Below, piece after piece: positions 18,222-27,557 of a DNA stretch of 64,000 nt (position 1 is its first letter; each line of letters starts with the position of its first letter). A program made the position numbers and the translations under genes. Source of the stretch: Candidatus Heimdallarchaeota archaeon LC_3. GTDB lineage: Archaea > Asgardarchaeota > Heimdallarchaeia > Hodarchaeales > LC-3. The notes under the pieces were generated by a model. That model did no database searches. It was not told the origin of the DNA and saw only the letters and a list, made by a program, of their open reading frames with translations. The stretch lies in assembly GCA_001940645.1 (NCBI GenBank), contig MDVS01000025.1, positions 1 through 64,000 on the forward strand, written 5' to 3'.

Positions 18222-19514
18222 TTATCCTCCTAATGAAAGTAATAATGGATATTTGTATTTATCAGGATTTAAATCTTTACAACATGATTCAATTTCAATA
18301 CTGAGTTCTTCTATGTCTATATCCTTTTGAATTTTGTCTGCTAACATGTATGATAATATTTTTGGATTAGTAATATTAGATAAATTATATTTCTTTAAAA
18401 TAACAGTTAAAAAATTATTATAAAGAGTAATTTTTGTATTTTTTGCATTAATTGAATCTATATGCTTCTTCACTTTACCATAGGGTAATTTATCCGATAC
18501 TTTCTTGGGTAAGTGTTTCAAGTCTTTTTTTGTCAATTTGTTAATTTCTCTATTAGATTTTGTTAGAGAAGTATTTTCTTCGACTTTCTTTTCTAAATCT
18601 TGCATTATTTCACATAAAGTAAGCAAATCAATATTGGATAGCGGATTCTCTTCAGTTCTCCTATGAACAAAAATATTTCTGCCTTTTCTGAAAGTATGAA
18701 GGAAATTCTTTACTTGTTCTGTAATAAAATTCTCTTCAAAGGCATAATCTATTAACTTTATGAGTTCTAATTGATTTTTTTTAGTAGAATTCACAAAGGA
18801 TCTCAAAAAATATTCAATTTGTTTAAAAATATAGGTCACTAATCCTTGTTGTTCAGGAATACTGATGGTCTCATTATTCTGAAGTCGGAAAATGATCTGT
18901 TCGTAAGATTGATCCTTTTCTTCACTGAATGTAGAACTTTTAGGCTCCGAATTATTTTCTTTTGTAGTTTTAATTAAAGATTGTAATTCAAGTGCTGGTG
19001 AAAGTCTTACAGCATTAGGATCATTTTCTTTAACCCAAAATGGTTCACGAAAAAATTCTATCCCCTTAGTTTCTTTTACATAATCCTGTACTTGATGTCT
19101 TACTTCTGGAAAAACATATTGAGCTAAAGGATAATCTACTAACTTGACAGGAGGTTCGGAATGATTATCTATTATAATAACTCCGAAACCATATCGTCGC
19201 CAAATATCAGTAATTTGTTGTGGGTAGGCCTCATATTGCTTAACGGAGCATAATATGAGATGAAAATCTGCACAAAACTGAAATTGAAGTGGAAGTATGA
19301 ATGGAGTAACTATTTCTTTATATGATTGGAGGGGATGAATCTGCCAAAATTCTCCATTAAGTGGGAAATAAATACCTATAGGTATATTCTTGAGAGCTAA
19401 GAATATCGAATCATCAGATGTTGTAATTCTTATTGGTACTTCCGATAGATATATCCTTGATGCTGTCGAAGGAAGGAACCTATCAAGAAATTTGAATATG
19501 TTAGCCTGACTCAT
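18222..19514 (-). CDS. Two-domain protein with HEPN-like RX4H motif
   Basis: A 430-residue soluble protein. Residues 1-180 form an alpha/beta domain (strands IPIGIYFPL, FHLILCSVK, GFGVIIID) of unknown type that resembles a nuclease-like or sensor fold without a visible active site. Residues of about 220-320 are all-helical and contain RKGRNIFVHRR, i.e. R279-x4-H284, the catalytic signature of HEPN-domain RNases, placed after a helix as expected. The C-terminal 100 residues are lysine-rich helices. HEPN proteins often cleave RNA in defence or stress responses; in this protein that is an inference. Start ATG at 19514 lies 9 bases after the stop of the coiled-coil gene. Confidence 0.6.
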   Translation of the reverse strand: MSQANIFKFLDRFLPSTASRIYLSEVPIRITTSDDSIFLALKNIPIGIYFPLNGEFWQIHPLQSYKEIVTPFILPLQFQFCADFHLILCSVKQYEAYPQQITDIWRRYGFGVIIIDNHSEPPVKLVDYPLAQYVFPEVRHQVQDYVKETKGIEFFREPFWVKENDPNAVRLSPALELQSLIKTTKENNSEPKSSTFSEEKDQSYEQIIFRLQNNETISIPEQQGLVTYIFKQIEYFLRSFVNSTKKNQLELIKLIDYAFEENFITEQVKNFLHTFRKGRNIFVHRRTEENPLSNIDLLTLCEIMQDLEKKVEENTSLTKSNREINKLTKKDLKHLPKKVSDKLPYGKVKKHIDSINAKNTKITLYNNFLTVILKKYNLSNITNPKILSYMLADKIQKDIDIEELSIEIESCCKDLNPDKYKYPLLLSLGG

Positions 19515-19523
19515 ATTTTTTTC

Positions 19524-20306
19524 CTATATTGTCAATTCGAGTGAATTTTTTTCCATAATATTAGTAAATAGTGTCAAATCTTCAAAATCAAGTCTGTCTG
19601 GTAGATGTTCATAATCTATTTGATTATATTGGGCAATATTGAATAGATCAATAATGACATCTGTCTTTTTTCCAAAATAAGTCGTAAAAAAATTCATAAT
19701 ATTATCATAGAGGGTATTCCGATAACTATCCTCTGTCATGCCTTCGGGTAATGTGTTATAGACAATATGTAACCCACTTGTAGAAATTATTATTAAAAAC
19801 CAATCAAATAAAAGACATGATCCTTCAAATTCAAGTAATTTTTCAATCAATGCTATGAATTCAATGAAGTGATTCATATCATGCAAAAGAGTATTATCCT
19901 GATCAATCTTACTCTTATTATTGTTGAATTGTATATTTACCGGTATGTATGTCTTTTCATAATCTTGAATTATTTTCTCTAATTCATTTTGATATTTTCT
20001 GATTTGTAATTGTGAGCTGAGAGATAATTTCTTTTCTCCAACATTTTTAACGTATAAATCTTTATGCTTATCTCGAATCATGTGTTCTTGATTAATTATT
20101 TGAGGTCGGTATTTCGAAAACTCTTGTCTAAGTGTTGCAAAGAGTTTCTCATTCTCCATTTGCAGTTGAGTTATTTTTTTGACTAATTGTTCCTTAACAG
20201 ATGTAATATATGTCAATAAGATGCTTGGATCAATATTTCGATTTAAAGGAATATTACAATTATTACACAATGTATCTAACTTCAACGATTGATAGACAAT
20301 TTTCAA
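19524..20306 (-). CDS. Coiled-coil protein with CxxC motif
   Basis: A 260-residue protein. The N-terminus has CNNCNIPL (a single CxxC). Residues of about 35-125 form a long coiled-coil helix pair (LVKKITQLQMENEKLFATL ... LQIRKYQNELEKIIQDYEK). The C-terminal half is a compact alpha/beta segment containing LEFEGSCLLFDWFLIIIS and a helix-rich end. It is followed 9 bases later by the HEPN-like gene, and preceded 30 bases upstream by a tiny membrane-protein gene. No family recognised. Confidence 0.6.
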   Translation of the reverse strand: MKIVYQSLKLDTLCNNCNIPLNRNIDPSILLTYITSVKEQLVKKITQLQMENEKLFATLRQEFSKYRPQIINQEHMIRDKHKDLYVKNVGEKKLSLSSQLQIRKYQNELEKIIQDYEKTYIPVNIQFNNNKSKIDQDNTLLHDMNHFIEFIALIEKLLEFEGSCLLFDWFLIIISTSGLHIVYNTLPEGMTEDSYRNTLYDNIMNFFTTYFGKKTDVIIDLFNIAQYNQIDYEHLPDRLDFEDLTLFTNIMEKNSLELTI

Positions 20307-20336
20307 AATGCTTCACCAAATTATACATGCTTTTTT

Positions 20337-20465
20337 TTATAATCCTAATGTAGATAACAGATAAAAATAAAGATAAATTACTGTAAGAATAATACAGGTA
20401 AAGGAAATACCAAACAATCCCACAATTTGATATTTATTTAATTTTTCCTGTCCGTTTTTCTGCAT
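20337..20465 (-). CDS. 42-residue single-pass membrane protein
   Basis: A short frame, ATG 20465 to TAA 20337, below usual length cut-offs. It reads MQKNGQEKLNKYQIVGL then a hydrophobic segment (LFGISFTCIILTVIYLYFYLL) and a short tail. The polar, lysine-containing N-terminus followed by one transmembrane helix resembles the 43-residue product at 29598. It lies 22 bases after the acyl-CoA reductase stop and 30 bases before the coiled-coil gene, filling what would otherwise be an odd gap in the operon. Function unknown; may be a small subunit or membrane adaptor. Confidence 0.6.
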   Translation of the reverse strand: MQKNGQEKLNKYQIVGLFGISFTCIILTVIYLYFYLLSTLGL

Positions 20466-20487
20466 ACTAATAACCAACCTAAATTAT

Positions 20488-21894
20488 TTATGTACAGGAT
20501 TCATCTACTACCCATTTGACCATACGTCTTGCTAATTCTAACCCGTCTTGAGGCATTCCAATCATACCTTTGGCTGCTCCACCTAGAGTAACTATTCGCT
20601 GTGCTCCAGCACGAATGAAATCATCACGATAATTCATTTTAACTGATTCAGGATATATACCAATTGTCTGAGTTGTTACATTTATTTCAGGCAGCATATC
20701 AGAAATAGACTCGATAGGAACAATATTAACGGTCTTTGAACAAAGTCTGTTTGCAAAGTCAACTTTGGAGAGATATTCTTTACTAACAATAACTGCACCC
20801 TCGCCTTGATCACCACCATAGACCTCAAATTCATCGAGATACCGGATAGCGTCTAACTCTTGTTTGAGTGCTAAGGGATAGGATTTCGGTTTAGAAGATA
20901 GTTCTAAGGAATCTGAAACTAAATAGTCATAAACCATTTTCCCAAACGCTATAGCCTTCTCAGGATCAGTTTCAACGTAAATGACTTTGGATGATAGGCA
21001 GGCATCTTGATTAAAATACCCTACGTCTTGAGCAGCACATATAGCAGCACGATTCCAATTATCTTGCATGAATGTTTCTTTGGTTATTACTGAAATGGAG
21101 AATTTGGGATCTAAAGTTACTAAATCTATCCCTGTACCTATCAAAGATTTGATATGAGCAATAGAAGCATGACCTCCCCATGCAACAATTTTCTCAATAC
21201 GTGTAGGATTTATTAATTCTTTTTCTACTACGGTATCTCCACCTTTCCAATAAGCAACCGACATATGTTTCGTAACAGGATGATTAGGATCCACATCCAT
21301 CATAGTACGCAAGATAGCCCAACCAGTTACCGGATCATTACTTGGGAGTTTGATTAAGGTATCGCCTTTAGTTAGTGCACCATTAATAATGGATAATGCT
21401 GAGATAGCTGGAACATTACCCGCAGGAATATGAAGTGTCCTAACTCCTACTGCTTTAATTGAAGCTTCCCCAAAAGGTGTCGTCTTTTTCACCCACCCAT
21501 CCATATATTCATATCCAACAGGTCTAATCATACCTGTCAAGGAGGGAATAGAGAACATTTCTTGTAACATATAATAAGAAGATTTGATAATAGGCTCAGT
21601 AAGGTTTGAGGCGTCTATAGAAAGATCAATGGCACGTTGTAAATATTTATTGGTGTCAATATTTAGTGCATGACCAACTTTGACAAGAAAATTAATAATC
21701 TCAGATACAGGTAGTTCGTGAATATCTCTAAGATTGTTAGATGCACAGACCAACTCAGACCATAATAATTTAGCGTCAGGAGTCAGAATGGTTCTTTTAC
21801 CATATCGGACTGGATATTCGACCATATCTTCGAGTATTTCTTTTCCTCTAACTAACCAAGGAAGAGTGATAACTGCGTCATTGTTTTGATACAT
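20488..21894 (-). CDS. LuxC-like acyl-CoA reductase (aldehyde dehydrogenase superfamily)
   Basis: A 468-residue protein of the LuxC / acyl-CoA reductase branch of the aldehyde dehydrogenase superfamily, which uses NADPH to reduce activated fatty acyl groups to aldehydes. Visible features: RTLHIPAGNVPAISALS (about 152-168, cofactor-binding side), GDTLIKLPSNDP, the WGG loop (IVAWGGHAS, about 237-245) and the nucleophile region NQDACLSSK with C299 as the likely catalytic cysteine. Length is normal for LuxC. A ribosome site AAGGTGA and a TATA box lie just upstream. It heads a run of same-strand genes with small spacings down to 16807, none of them obvious lux homologues. In archaea the substrate and role are unclear; lipid-related aldehyde or alcohol formation is an inference. 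Confidence 0.85.
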   Translation of the reverse strand: MYQNNDAVITLPWLVRGKEILEDMVEYPVRYGKRTILTPDAKLLWSELVCASNNLRDIHELPVSEIINFLVKVGHALNIDTNKYLQRAIDLSIDASNLTEPIIKSSYYMLQEMFSIPSLTGMIRPVGYEYMDGWVKKTTPFGEASIKAVGVRTLHIPAGNVPAISALSIINGALTKGDTLIKLPSNDPVTGWAILRTMMDVDPNHPVTKHMSVAYWKGGDTVVEKELINPTRIEKIVAWGGHASIAHIKSLIGTGIDLVTLDPKFSISVITKETFMQDNWNRAAICAAQDVGYFNQDACLSSKVIYVETDPEKAIAFGKMVYDYLVSDSLELSSKPKSYPLALKQELDAIRYLDEFEVYGGDQGEGAVIVSKEYLSKVDFANRLCSKTVNIVPIESISDMLPEINVTTQTIGIYPESVKMNYRDDFIRAGAQRIVTLGGAAKGMIGMPQDGLELARRMVKWVVDESCT

Positions 21895-21930
21895 TGATAA
21901 TTTTCACCTTACCAAAGATAATCAAATGAA

Positions 21931-21948
21931 GCTTAAATATCAAAAAAG
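21931..21948 (-). promoter_or_regulatory. TATA promoter of the acyl-CoA reductase operon
   Basis: The minus strand reads cttttttgatatttaagc, matching the shared promoter form of this window. Its centre is about 45 bases from the start codon, leaving a leader of roughly 15-20 bases that contains the AAGGTGA ribosome site. Confidence 0.65.
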
Positions 21949-22025
21949 CACAGTACTTCCGAAAGTCATTTTTTATCTCTCATTTTCGATCATCATATCA
22001 CTTGAATGATGTGTTTTAATTTTGG

Positions 22026-22142
22026 AATAGTCAATATTAGAGTATCTTTAACATTGATTTTGATATTCCTATAAAATCAATGACACTATGAGCCTGTGAT
22101 ATTCCTATTTCTTCCTTTCAAGGATAGTCAAATCAGAGTATC
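22026..22142. repeat. Two interleaved direct-repeat pairs (possible operators)
   Basis: aatagtcaatattagagtatc at 22026-22046 recurs as ggatagtcaaatcagagtatc at 22122-22142, and tgatattcctat at 22061-22072 recurs exactly at 22097-22108. The order is A-B-B-A. They lie 130-250 bases upstream of the acyl-CoA reductase start and 180-300 bases upstream of the divergent gene. A regulator site is the simplest reading; an old duplication is the alternative. Confidence 0.5.
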
Positions 22143-22279
22143 AAAGCTTTTTTTTCAATTATTTTAGTTGGATTCAGCTTTCTTGGTCTTTTAATGATTT
22201 ATTTATTTGGACGATTTCATGAAAAACAAGTTTTAAATTTCCTGTAAAAGCTAATTCTAAGAAATCAGTTTCAATGTTC

Positions 22280-22298
22280 TATATATTTATATAATAAA
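22280..22298 (+). promoter_or_regulatory. TATA element of the secreted-protein gene
   Basis: atatatttatataataaa lies 25-43 bases ahead of the GTG at 22323, the spacing expected for an archaeal TATA box and a short leader. Confidence 0.5.
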
Positions 22299-22322
22299 CG
22301 TAGGAATGCATAAATTAGGAAT

Positions 22323-23042
22323 GTGAAATATATGAAAAGTAGAAGACTACATTTCCTTTTGTTATTATTCTTGATGTTCTTGGTCTCTATAAGACCATTT
22401 GAAGCACAAATCAACACTGAATGGAGTTCAGAAATTAAAACAGACTCTAGTTATAAATGGAAAGCTGAAAATTCAGAATTGCGTGATCTAACTAATGATG
22501 AACAATATTCTGAGAGAGAGCTAATTGGGGGGAGCAATATTCCAAATGGTGGAACAAAAATTACATTAACAAGCAGTTTAACAGAAAATTTCGTTTTTCT
22601 TAATGGAGATCGACTAGACCTTTCTATCACTGTTGAAGGTGATATGGTTATTACCAGCGAATTCGATTATCATCTAGCTCTTTTACCACTTAAGAGTAAT
22701 GGCACCAATTTTTTTTCTCTTTTAATTGATAATAGAACTGTTTTAGAAAACTTAACAAAAGCTACTTATCTATCCAGTGAAATTGATAACAAAATTGCTT
22801 TTGTTAAGCTAAAGTATAATGATCATCTAAACGTAACGTATGAATGGGATATTACTACTGGAATATTACAGAAGAAAGAAGTTACAAGTGTTTCTGGAAA
22901 AAGATTAACTGTTGTTCCTGGTAAAGGCATAGGTTTTGGAGCTAACGGATTTAATATTATACCAGGATTTAGATATCAAGAATTATTCAGTATATTTGCA
23001 ATAATAATACCACTGTTGGTATTTAGAAAAATAAATAGATAA
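22323..23042 (+). CDS. Secreted protein with C-terminal membrane anchor
   Basis: A 239-residue protein. Start is GTG 22323 or the ATG three codons later; the latter gives a typical signal peptide (MKSRRLHFLLLLFLMFLVSI). The middle is beta-rich with N-glycosylation sequons (NGT, NRT, NLT, NVT). The C-terminus has one membrane segment (LFSIFAIIIPLLVF) and a basic tail RKINR, a common architecture of small archaeal surface proteins. It is followed 9 bases later by a 31-residue membrane peptide. Function unknown. Confidence 0.7.
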   Translation: MKYMKSRRLHFLLLLFLMFLVSIRPFEAQINTEWSSEIKTDSSYKWKAENSELRDLTNDEQYSERELIGGSNIPNGGTKITLTSSLTENFVFLNGDRLDLSITVEGDMVITSEFDYHLALLPLKSNGTNFFSLLIDNRTVLENLTKATYLSSEIDNKIAFVKLKYNDHLNVTYEWDITTGILQKKEVTSVSGKRLTVVPGKGIGFGANGFNIIPGFRYQELFSIFAIIIPLLVFRKINR

Positions 23043-23051
23043 ATAACAAAT

Positions 23052-23147
23052 TTGACATCGTATGTCTTAGCTTTAATTGGTATTATTATAACCATCTGGC
23101 TATTGAAAGTCTGGATGATTAAACCACAAGGACCTCCACCAGCTTAA
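23052..23147 (+). CDS. 31-residue membrane peptide
   Basis: TTG 23052 to TAA 23147 reads a hydrophobic helix (SYVLALIGIIITIWLLKVW) followed by MIKPQGPPPA. It starts 9 bases after the secreted-protein stop. The compact, uninterrupted membrane helix with a Pro-rich tail and the tight spacing argue for a real small gene, though the TTG start has no strong ribosome site. Confidence 0.45.
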   Translation: MTSYVLALIGIIITIWLLKVWMIKPQGPPPA

Positions 23148-23198
23148 AGCATAAATTTCATAATATATTCTTTTTTCCTTTTTTCTATTAATAAGTAA

Positions 23199-24947
23199 TT
23201 ATTCAACTTTAAAATCGCGTCTGATATCTTTTAATAAAGGAAACTTAATTTTAAAATTAAACGATGCCTTATCAAAGGTCTTTAAAGGAGGTAAAAAAGT
23301 CTGACTAGAATATCTTTTCTTTAGTGCTTTACTATCGTCCAAATCAACTATTTTACTCAGAAAAATGAATGATTCACATTTGTTTTGCATTAACTTCTTA
23401 ACATTTATGTTAAATGTCTCCCAACCAAAAGGAATTAGACAATTTAATAATACTGAATCATTTGTCTCCCAGAGATATAATCTATCAGCCCATACTTGTG
23501 AATACTCAATTATTGATTTTAATGCATGTCTTTTAGTAACTTTTTTCCTCTTTAATTGAAAAATTTTGCAATAGATAATTAGATATTTAAATTTCTTAAT
23601 GAGGGGAGTTGGTTCTGGAAAATTGGTAAAAAATATTCTATCAGGTATTTTATTTAAGACATTTTCTGATCGTAGAGAAGCAACTTCATCAAATTTTTTT
23701 TGAAATAACGATTTATCGAATAGAAATCCTAATTTACGTGGAGTGCTCCATTTTAAAATATAGTCCTCGTAAAATTTGGGGATACGTTTGAACTTTTGTA
23801 AATAATTTTTAGCTTGGTGGAATTTGAAAATTCTTTCAACTACTGGAAATACCCCAACTGATTTTCTCATAGTAGATGAAAATGTGTCTTCTAATAGATA
23901 TAATGCAAGACTTCTTGAAGCAATATGTTGATTGATTCGTACAAAATGGTCTTTAATTTTTTTAGAATCATCTACAGTACAAACTAATACTAAAATCGTT
24001 AATTCATCGAATTGCTCTACGACTATGACATAATCAGGAATTTCTGGTGGAATAATTGCAGAACTTGATAATTCAACAATAAAATATTTTAAGCCTAACA
24101 AATGGATGTTAAATTGAATATCATTATTTGCAAAATTCTTAAAATGATTCAAAAGAAAATTTCTCAAAACACTACTAAAGGATATAGACTTTTTAAAATG
24201 ACTCCTTAATTGAAATGAAAAGGTATCTTTTTTAAATAACGGAATATCCTTCTTATTTACTTTTTCGCTTAGGTATGTTAAAAATTCCCTAATGGTGAAT
24301 GATTTATTTGAATTTTTATTAAAGTCTCTAATATTTGAAGAAAACAATTCATTAAATCGACCATGTGAAAATTTATCACCTGAAATGAACTCTTCTTTTA
24401 AGAGATGAAACAAAAGAGGTAAAACTGGTTCTATTGGATCCACTAATGAATCTACATAGTGCGTATATACTAAAATTAATTGGTATGTAGATATAAAAGA
24501 AAAATCTTTTTCAAAATCCAAGTTTTCTAAAAAAATCTTTCTATATTTCATAAAAAAATCATTAAATAAGTAATTCTTATTCGATTCCTTCAAAACTGAT
24601 TTAAATTTTTTTAGATTTTCAAGTAAGCTAATTTTAATATAATCAATTCTATCGAATAATTCAACAAAATTTATATTGTTTTTAATAATAATATGTCTAA
24701 TACCATCTTGCGAAAAAGGGCTGGACAAAATATCTCTTTCTAAGTCAAAAATTTTCAACGTTTCCTTAGATAAAGTATTGAAAAAGTTATTAACATCTAA
24801 AAAAATAGGTTGAGCTTTTAAAAAATGTTCTCTCTTGGATAGCTTATATGCTTTACACAAATCTGGATTAGCAAATCGGTATTCGTATATTTTAATGACC
24901 AAATCAAGAAATTCAACAAAAGGTCTATTCAAACTATTATTTAGCAT
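23199..24947 (-). CDS. Large hypothetical protein
   Basis: A 582-residue soluble protein, rich in K, F, L and N. The first 230 residues are helical; the middle (about 280-350) has strands typical of an alpha/beta domain (YFIVELSS, DYVIVVEQFDELTILVLVCTVD) and the end is again helical with a block FGWETFNINVKKLMQNKCESFIFL. No P-loop, zinc or catalytic motif was found. It is monocistronic, converging with the genes at 22323-23147 and divergent from those at 25201. I do not recognise it. Confidence 0.6.
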   Translation of the reverse strand: MLNNSLNRPFVEFLDLVIKIYEYRFANPDLCKAYKLSKREHFLKAQPIFLDVNNFFNTLSKETLKIFDLERDILSSPFSQDGIRHIIIKNNINFVELFDRIDYIKISLLENLKKFKSVLKESNKNYLFNDFFMKYRKIFLENLDFEKDFSFISTYQLILVYTHYVDSLVDPIEPVLPLLFHLLKEEFISGDKFSHGRFNELFSSNIRDFNKNSNKSFTIREFLTYLSEKVNKKDIPLFKKDTFSFQLRSHFKKSISFSSVLRNFLLNHFKNFANNDIQFNIHLLGLKYFIVELSSSAIIPPEIPDYVIVVEQFDELTILVLVCTVDDSKKIKDHFVRINQHIASRSLALYLLEDTFSSTMRKSVGVFPVVERIFKFHQAKNYLQKFKRIPKFYEDYILKWSTPRKLGFLFDKSLFQKKFDEVASLRSENVLNKIPDRIFFTNFPEPTPLIKKFKYLIIYCKIFQLKRKKVTKRHALKSIIEYSQVWADRLYLWETNDSVLLNCLIPFGWETFNINVKKLMQNKCESFIFLSKIVDLDDSKALKKRYSSQTFLPPLKTFDKASFNFKIKFPLLKDIRRDFKVE

Positions 24948-25133
24948 TAAAATACCAATTTATCATTTATTAATCTTCTAACTAATATCACCAAGAAAAT
25001 TTGTCTTATTTATTTACTTTCCCTTTTTGTCTAAAAAATTGTAATTTTCTTGAATTTAAGAGTCTAAATTTTCCTCCGAACGTCCACCTTCTACTTTAAA
25101 AGGTCGAATGGATTATCTTGTCTAATTTGTTTA

Positions 25134-25282
25134 AAAACTCCCAACTTTCAATTCACTAATAATTCATCAAAAACTCTTGAAAGGACTGAATGAGAATAAC
25201 ATGAATGGAAAAAAAAGATTTGTATCGAATGTATTGACCAAGATAAAAATGGACTATAAACTCCCACACTTTCAACTCAGTG
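25134..25282 (+). repeat. Imperfect direct repeat of about 24 bases
   Basis: aaactcccaactttcaattcac near 25135-25158 recurs as aaactcccacactttcaactca near 25258-25280. The second copy lies inside the 50-codon frame at 25201. It could be a duplicated regulatory site or a remnant of local duplication. Confidence 0.4.
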
Positions 25283-25353
25283 GTGTAGCTATGATATTAG
25301 TGAGAACAGCTCAAATAAGTAAGGACAATAAATATGGGGTAAAAAATACTTGA
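25201..25353 (+). CDS. 50-residue hypothetical protein overlapping the next start
   Basis: ATG 25201 to TGA 25353 encodes a basic 50-residue product (MNGKKRFVSNVLTKIKMD...). Its stop overlaps the TTG start of the following gene in the sequence TTGA, the typical layout of translationally coupled genes. The ribosome site of the next gene (tatggggt) lies inside it. No motif recognised; the evidence is purely organisational. Confidence 0.4.
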   Translation: MNGKKRFVSNVLTKIKMDYKLPHFQLSGVAMILVRTAQISKDNKYGVKNT

Positions 25354-27185
25354 ATAGAGAAAATGAAGATAAAAGATCTGATGAAAGAATTTATGAAGAA
25401 GTCTATGGAGATGATTTAGAAAAACCAATAGATAACAATCTTCGATATAGTAATTGGAGGAATTATGTAATACGACCGACCAGCCATGAAACACAACTAG
25501 GTACAACTTTTGAGCCATCAGTAGGACAGGAAAATCAATTTAAGCGACTAAAACGATTACAAGATCAGGTAAAAACCCCTAACCATATCTTAAGGAAAAA
25601 AAGTTATGAAGAGAAGAGTGTAGTTTTAAGTTATTATTTAAACAAAGAACATTTAAACGATGTTTACGAACTCGCAAGCCATATCAAAAATTTTATATCC
25701 GATAGAGAACTAATGCCAACATTACTTGCTCTCTACGAATTAAAATTATTTATTGAAACGGAACAATTAATACATGAGAAGACTTACAAAGACATACTTC
25801 AAGATCATTATTACAATGAGAGGGAAACTAAATTTTCAAGACCAGAAGTAAGCACTAAAGCATTTTCAACAATTTTTTTTCATAAATTAGGTAAATTCAT
25901 TCGTGATTTATACACACAGGAAGGAAAAATTCTAGATTTTCAAGCAAAAATAGTTAAGATATTCAGTAGATCAGTAAGAGCATTTGTTGATGCTTATCTG
26001 TATGAGAATATGAAAATAGATGAAAAATATAAATCAATGTTCTCTACAGATAAATTTGAGGAATTAAAATTTATCAGAGCCCCTAGATTCTTTACAAAGG
26101 TCATGTTTATTCGAAACGTGAAACAACAGCTCCAAAATATCTACTTACGCCTTCATACCAAACATTTGATTACAAAAACTGAAAAAGAGACTTTATTATC
26201 AGTGGGAAATAAATTCGCTGAGATATATTTACAAGATTATAACAAGTTACTTAAATCATCCTATGCATTTGGATTAACATTAATAAAAGAATTAAATCCA
26301 GAATTACTAATAAAAATCAGTCAACTGGAAGATATTTCTAAATACTCACGAATATCTCATAATTTTAAGCACAATAATAAAATATTTTTTGAGAAAATAA
26401 TAAAAGACTATCAAACTCAAATCCATGAAATAATTGTTGTGAAAGAAGAATTGCTACACAATGGAACGATAGAAACAGTATCCGATCCAGAAATACTTTA
26501 TCAATCAGTTTTAGATAGAGATAATAAGGAAGAAGAACTTCTAGAGAAAATTGAGAATGTGACGAAACTATCTCTTGAAGACCAAGTGTGGGAATTTATC
26601 TGGTCAAAGATTTGGTTAGGGACTTTTAGCAAATATGATCGTATTGATGGAAAAGATGATTCATTTAATGATCCTGTGAAACTTTTTAAAAATTATACTC
26701 ATTTTCTAGGAGTAAAATATGATGAACTTTTAACAGATCACGCTTATATGACCTGGTTTGCTTTATACCAATTAGAATTATTATTCCATGAACAGTCAAT
26801 ATTCAGACAGGACAAGTTTATAGATCTACTTATGGACTTAGAAGATCAATACGAATACAAGACAAAATATAAAAAAAAGGATCTAAAAATTCTTTATCAT
26901 CATCGTTTGTATAGACTGGTAACGGCACTATATGAAGGTGATTCAACGAAAGTGGATACAACAAATGAATACATACGACAAATCAGAGAAAACATACGAA
27001 GTACTGTACATACTGTTATCAAAGATTGTCACGAAAATTACGGGCCCAAGAATGAAGATCTGGATAATAAAGGAATGTATAGAAGATCAATGGCAGCAAG
27101 AGTAATACATTTATTATTGTTTGAGGAAAGAAAGGATTATATCCAATTGCTTCGAATATCAACAAGAAGACGAATGCTTAAATAA
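25350..27185 (+). CDS. Hypothetical helical protein with internal duplication
   Basis: A 611-residue all-helical, highly charged protein starting with TTG after a GGGGT ribosome site. It contains two related halves: residues of about 127-260 (ALYELKLFIETEQLIHEKTY..., then FFHKLGKFIRDLYT) and about 471-605 (ALYQLELLFHEQSIFRQDKF..., then LYHHRLYRLVTALYE), each followed by a similar block (RAPRFFTKVMFIRNVK versus RRSMAARVIHLLLFEE). This indicates a tandem duplication of a domain of about 130 residues. No catalytic motif, membrane segment or zinc site. Upstream a 50-codon gene overlaps its start. Function unknown; helical repeat proteins like this are often scaffolds. Confidence 0.65.
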   Translation: MNRENEDKRSDERIYEEVYGDDLEKPIDNNLRYSNWRNYVIRPTSHETQLGTTFEPSVGQENQFKRLKRLQDQVKTPNHILRKKSYEEKSVVLSYYLNKEHLNDVYELASHIKNFISDRELMPTLLALYELKLFIETEQLIHEKTYKDILQDHYYNERETKFSRPEVSTKAFSTIFFHKLGKFIRDLYTQEGKILDFQAKIVKIFSRSVRAFVDAYLYENMKIDEKYKSMFSTDKFEELKFIRAPRFFTKVMFIRNVKQQLQNIYLRLHTKHLITKTEKETLLSVGNKFAEIYLQDYNKLLKSSYAFGLTLIKELNPELLIKISQLEDISKYSRISHNFKHNNKIFFEKIIKDYQTQIHEIIVVKEELLHNGTIETVSDPEILYQSVLDRDNKEEELLEKIENVTKLSLEDQVWEFIWSKIWLGTFSKYDRIDGKDDSFNDPVKLFKNYTHFLGVKYDELLTDHAYMTWFALYQLELLFHEQSIFRQDKFIDLLMDLEDQYEYKTKYKKKDLKILYHHRLYRLVTALYEGDSTKVDTTNEYIRQIRENIRSTVHTVIKDCHENYGPKNEDLDNKGMYRRSMAARVIHLLLFEERKDYIQLLRISTRRRMLK

Positions 27186-27557
27186 CACTCTCACGCAGTA
27201 AATATTAGACACCTCAATAACGTTCCCAGAACAATAATCGAATGTGAACCATCGCGTATTGATGTAAGATTGTAGTAATGATTGAATTACATTTGTTAAT
27301 TGATGTTAGATAGCTTAAAGGAATGCAGAAAACTGAACAAACTCAGATACTGCTCTTGAGTATTATTTTGTTTAAGAATGTTATTGCACAAACGGAAGCG
27401 CAACAGAAACAACTAGATATAATTAGATCGGAATAACAGTACGATTACGACAGACAATTGAGCCACATTAGCACTTCAAAACCACGTATTGGGGTCTCTA
27501 CTTAGATTGTATGCTAAACAAGCAGAGCAATCATAATTACATACAAAGGTAATTATT
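27186..27557. other. Intergenic region, possible gene remnant
   Basis: About 370 bases. ATG 27323 opens a 37-codon frame ending at 27436, and the same frame continues open after that stop to 27502. Base composition is less AT-rich than typical spacers here, so this may be a decayed gene. No product recognised. Confidence 0.35.

Larger units (their letters stand above)
21895..22322. other. Divergent promoter region with duplicated elements
   Basis: About 430 bases between the acyl-CoA reductase and a divergent secreted-protein gene. It holds a TATA box for each direction and two pairs of direct repeats (see separate entries) but no gene. Confidence 0.6.
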
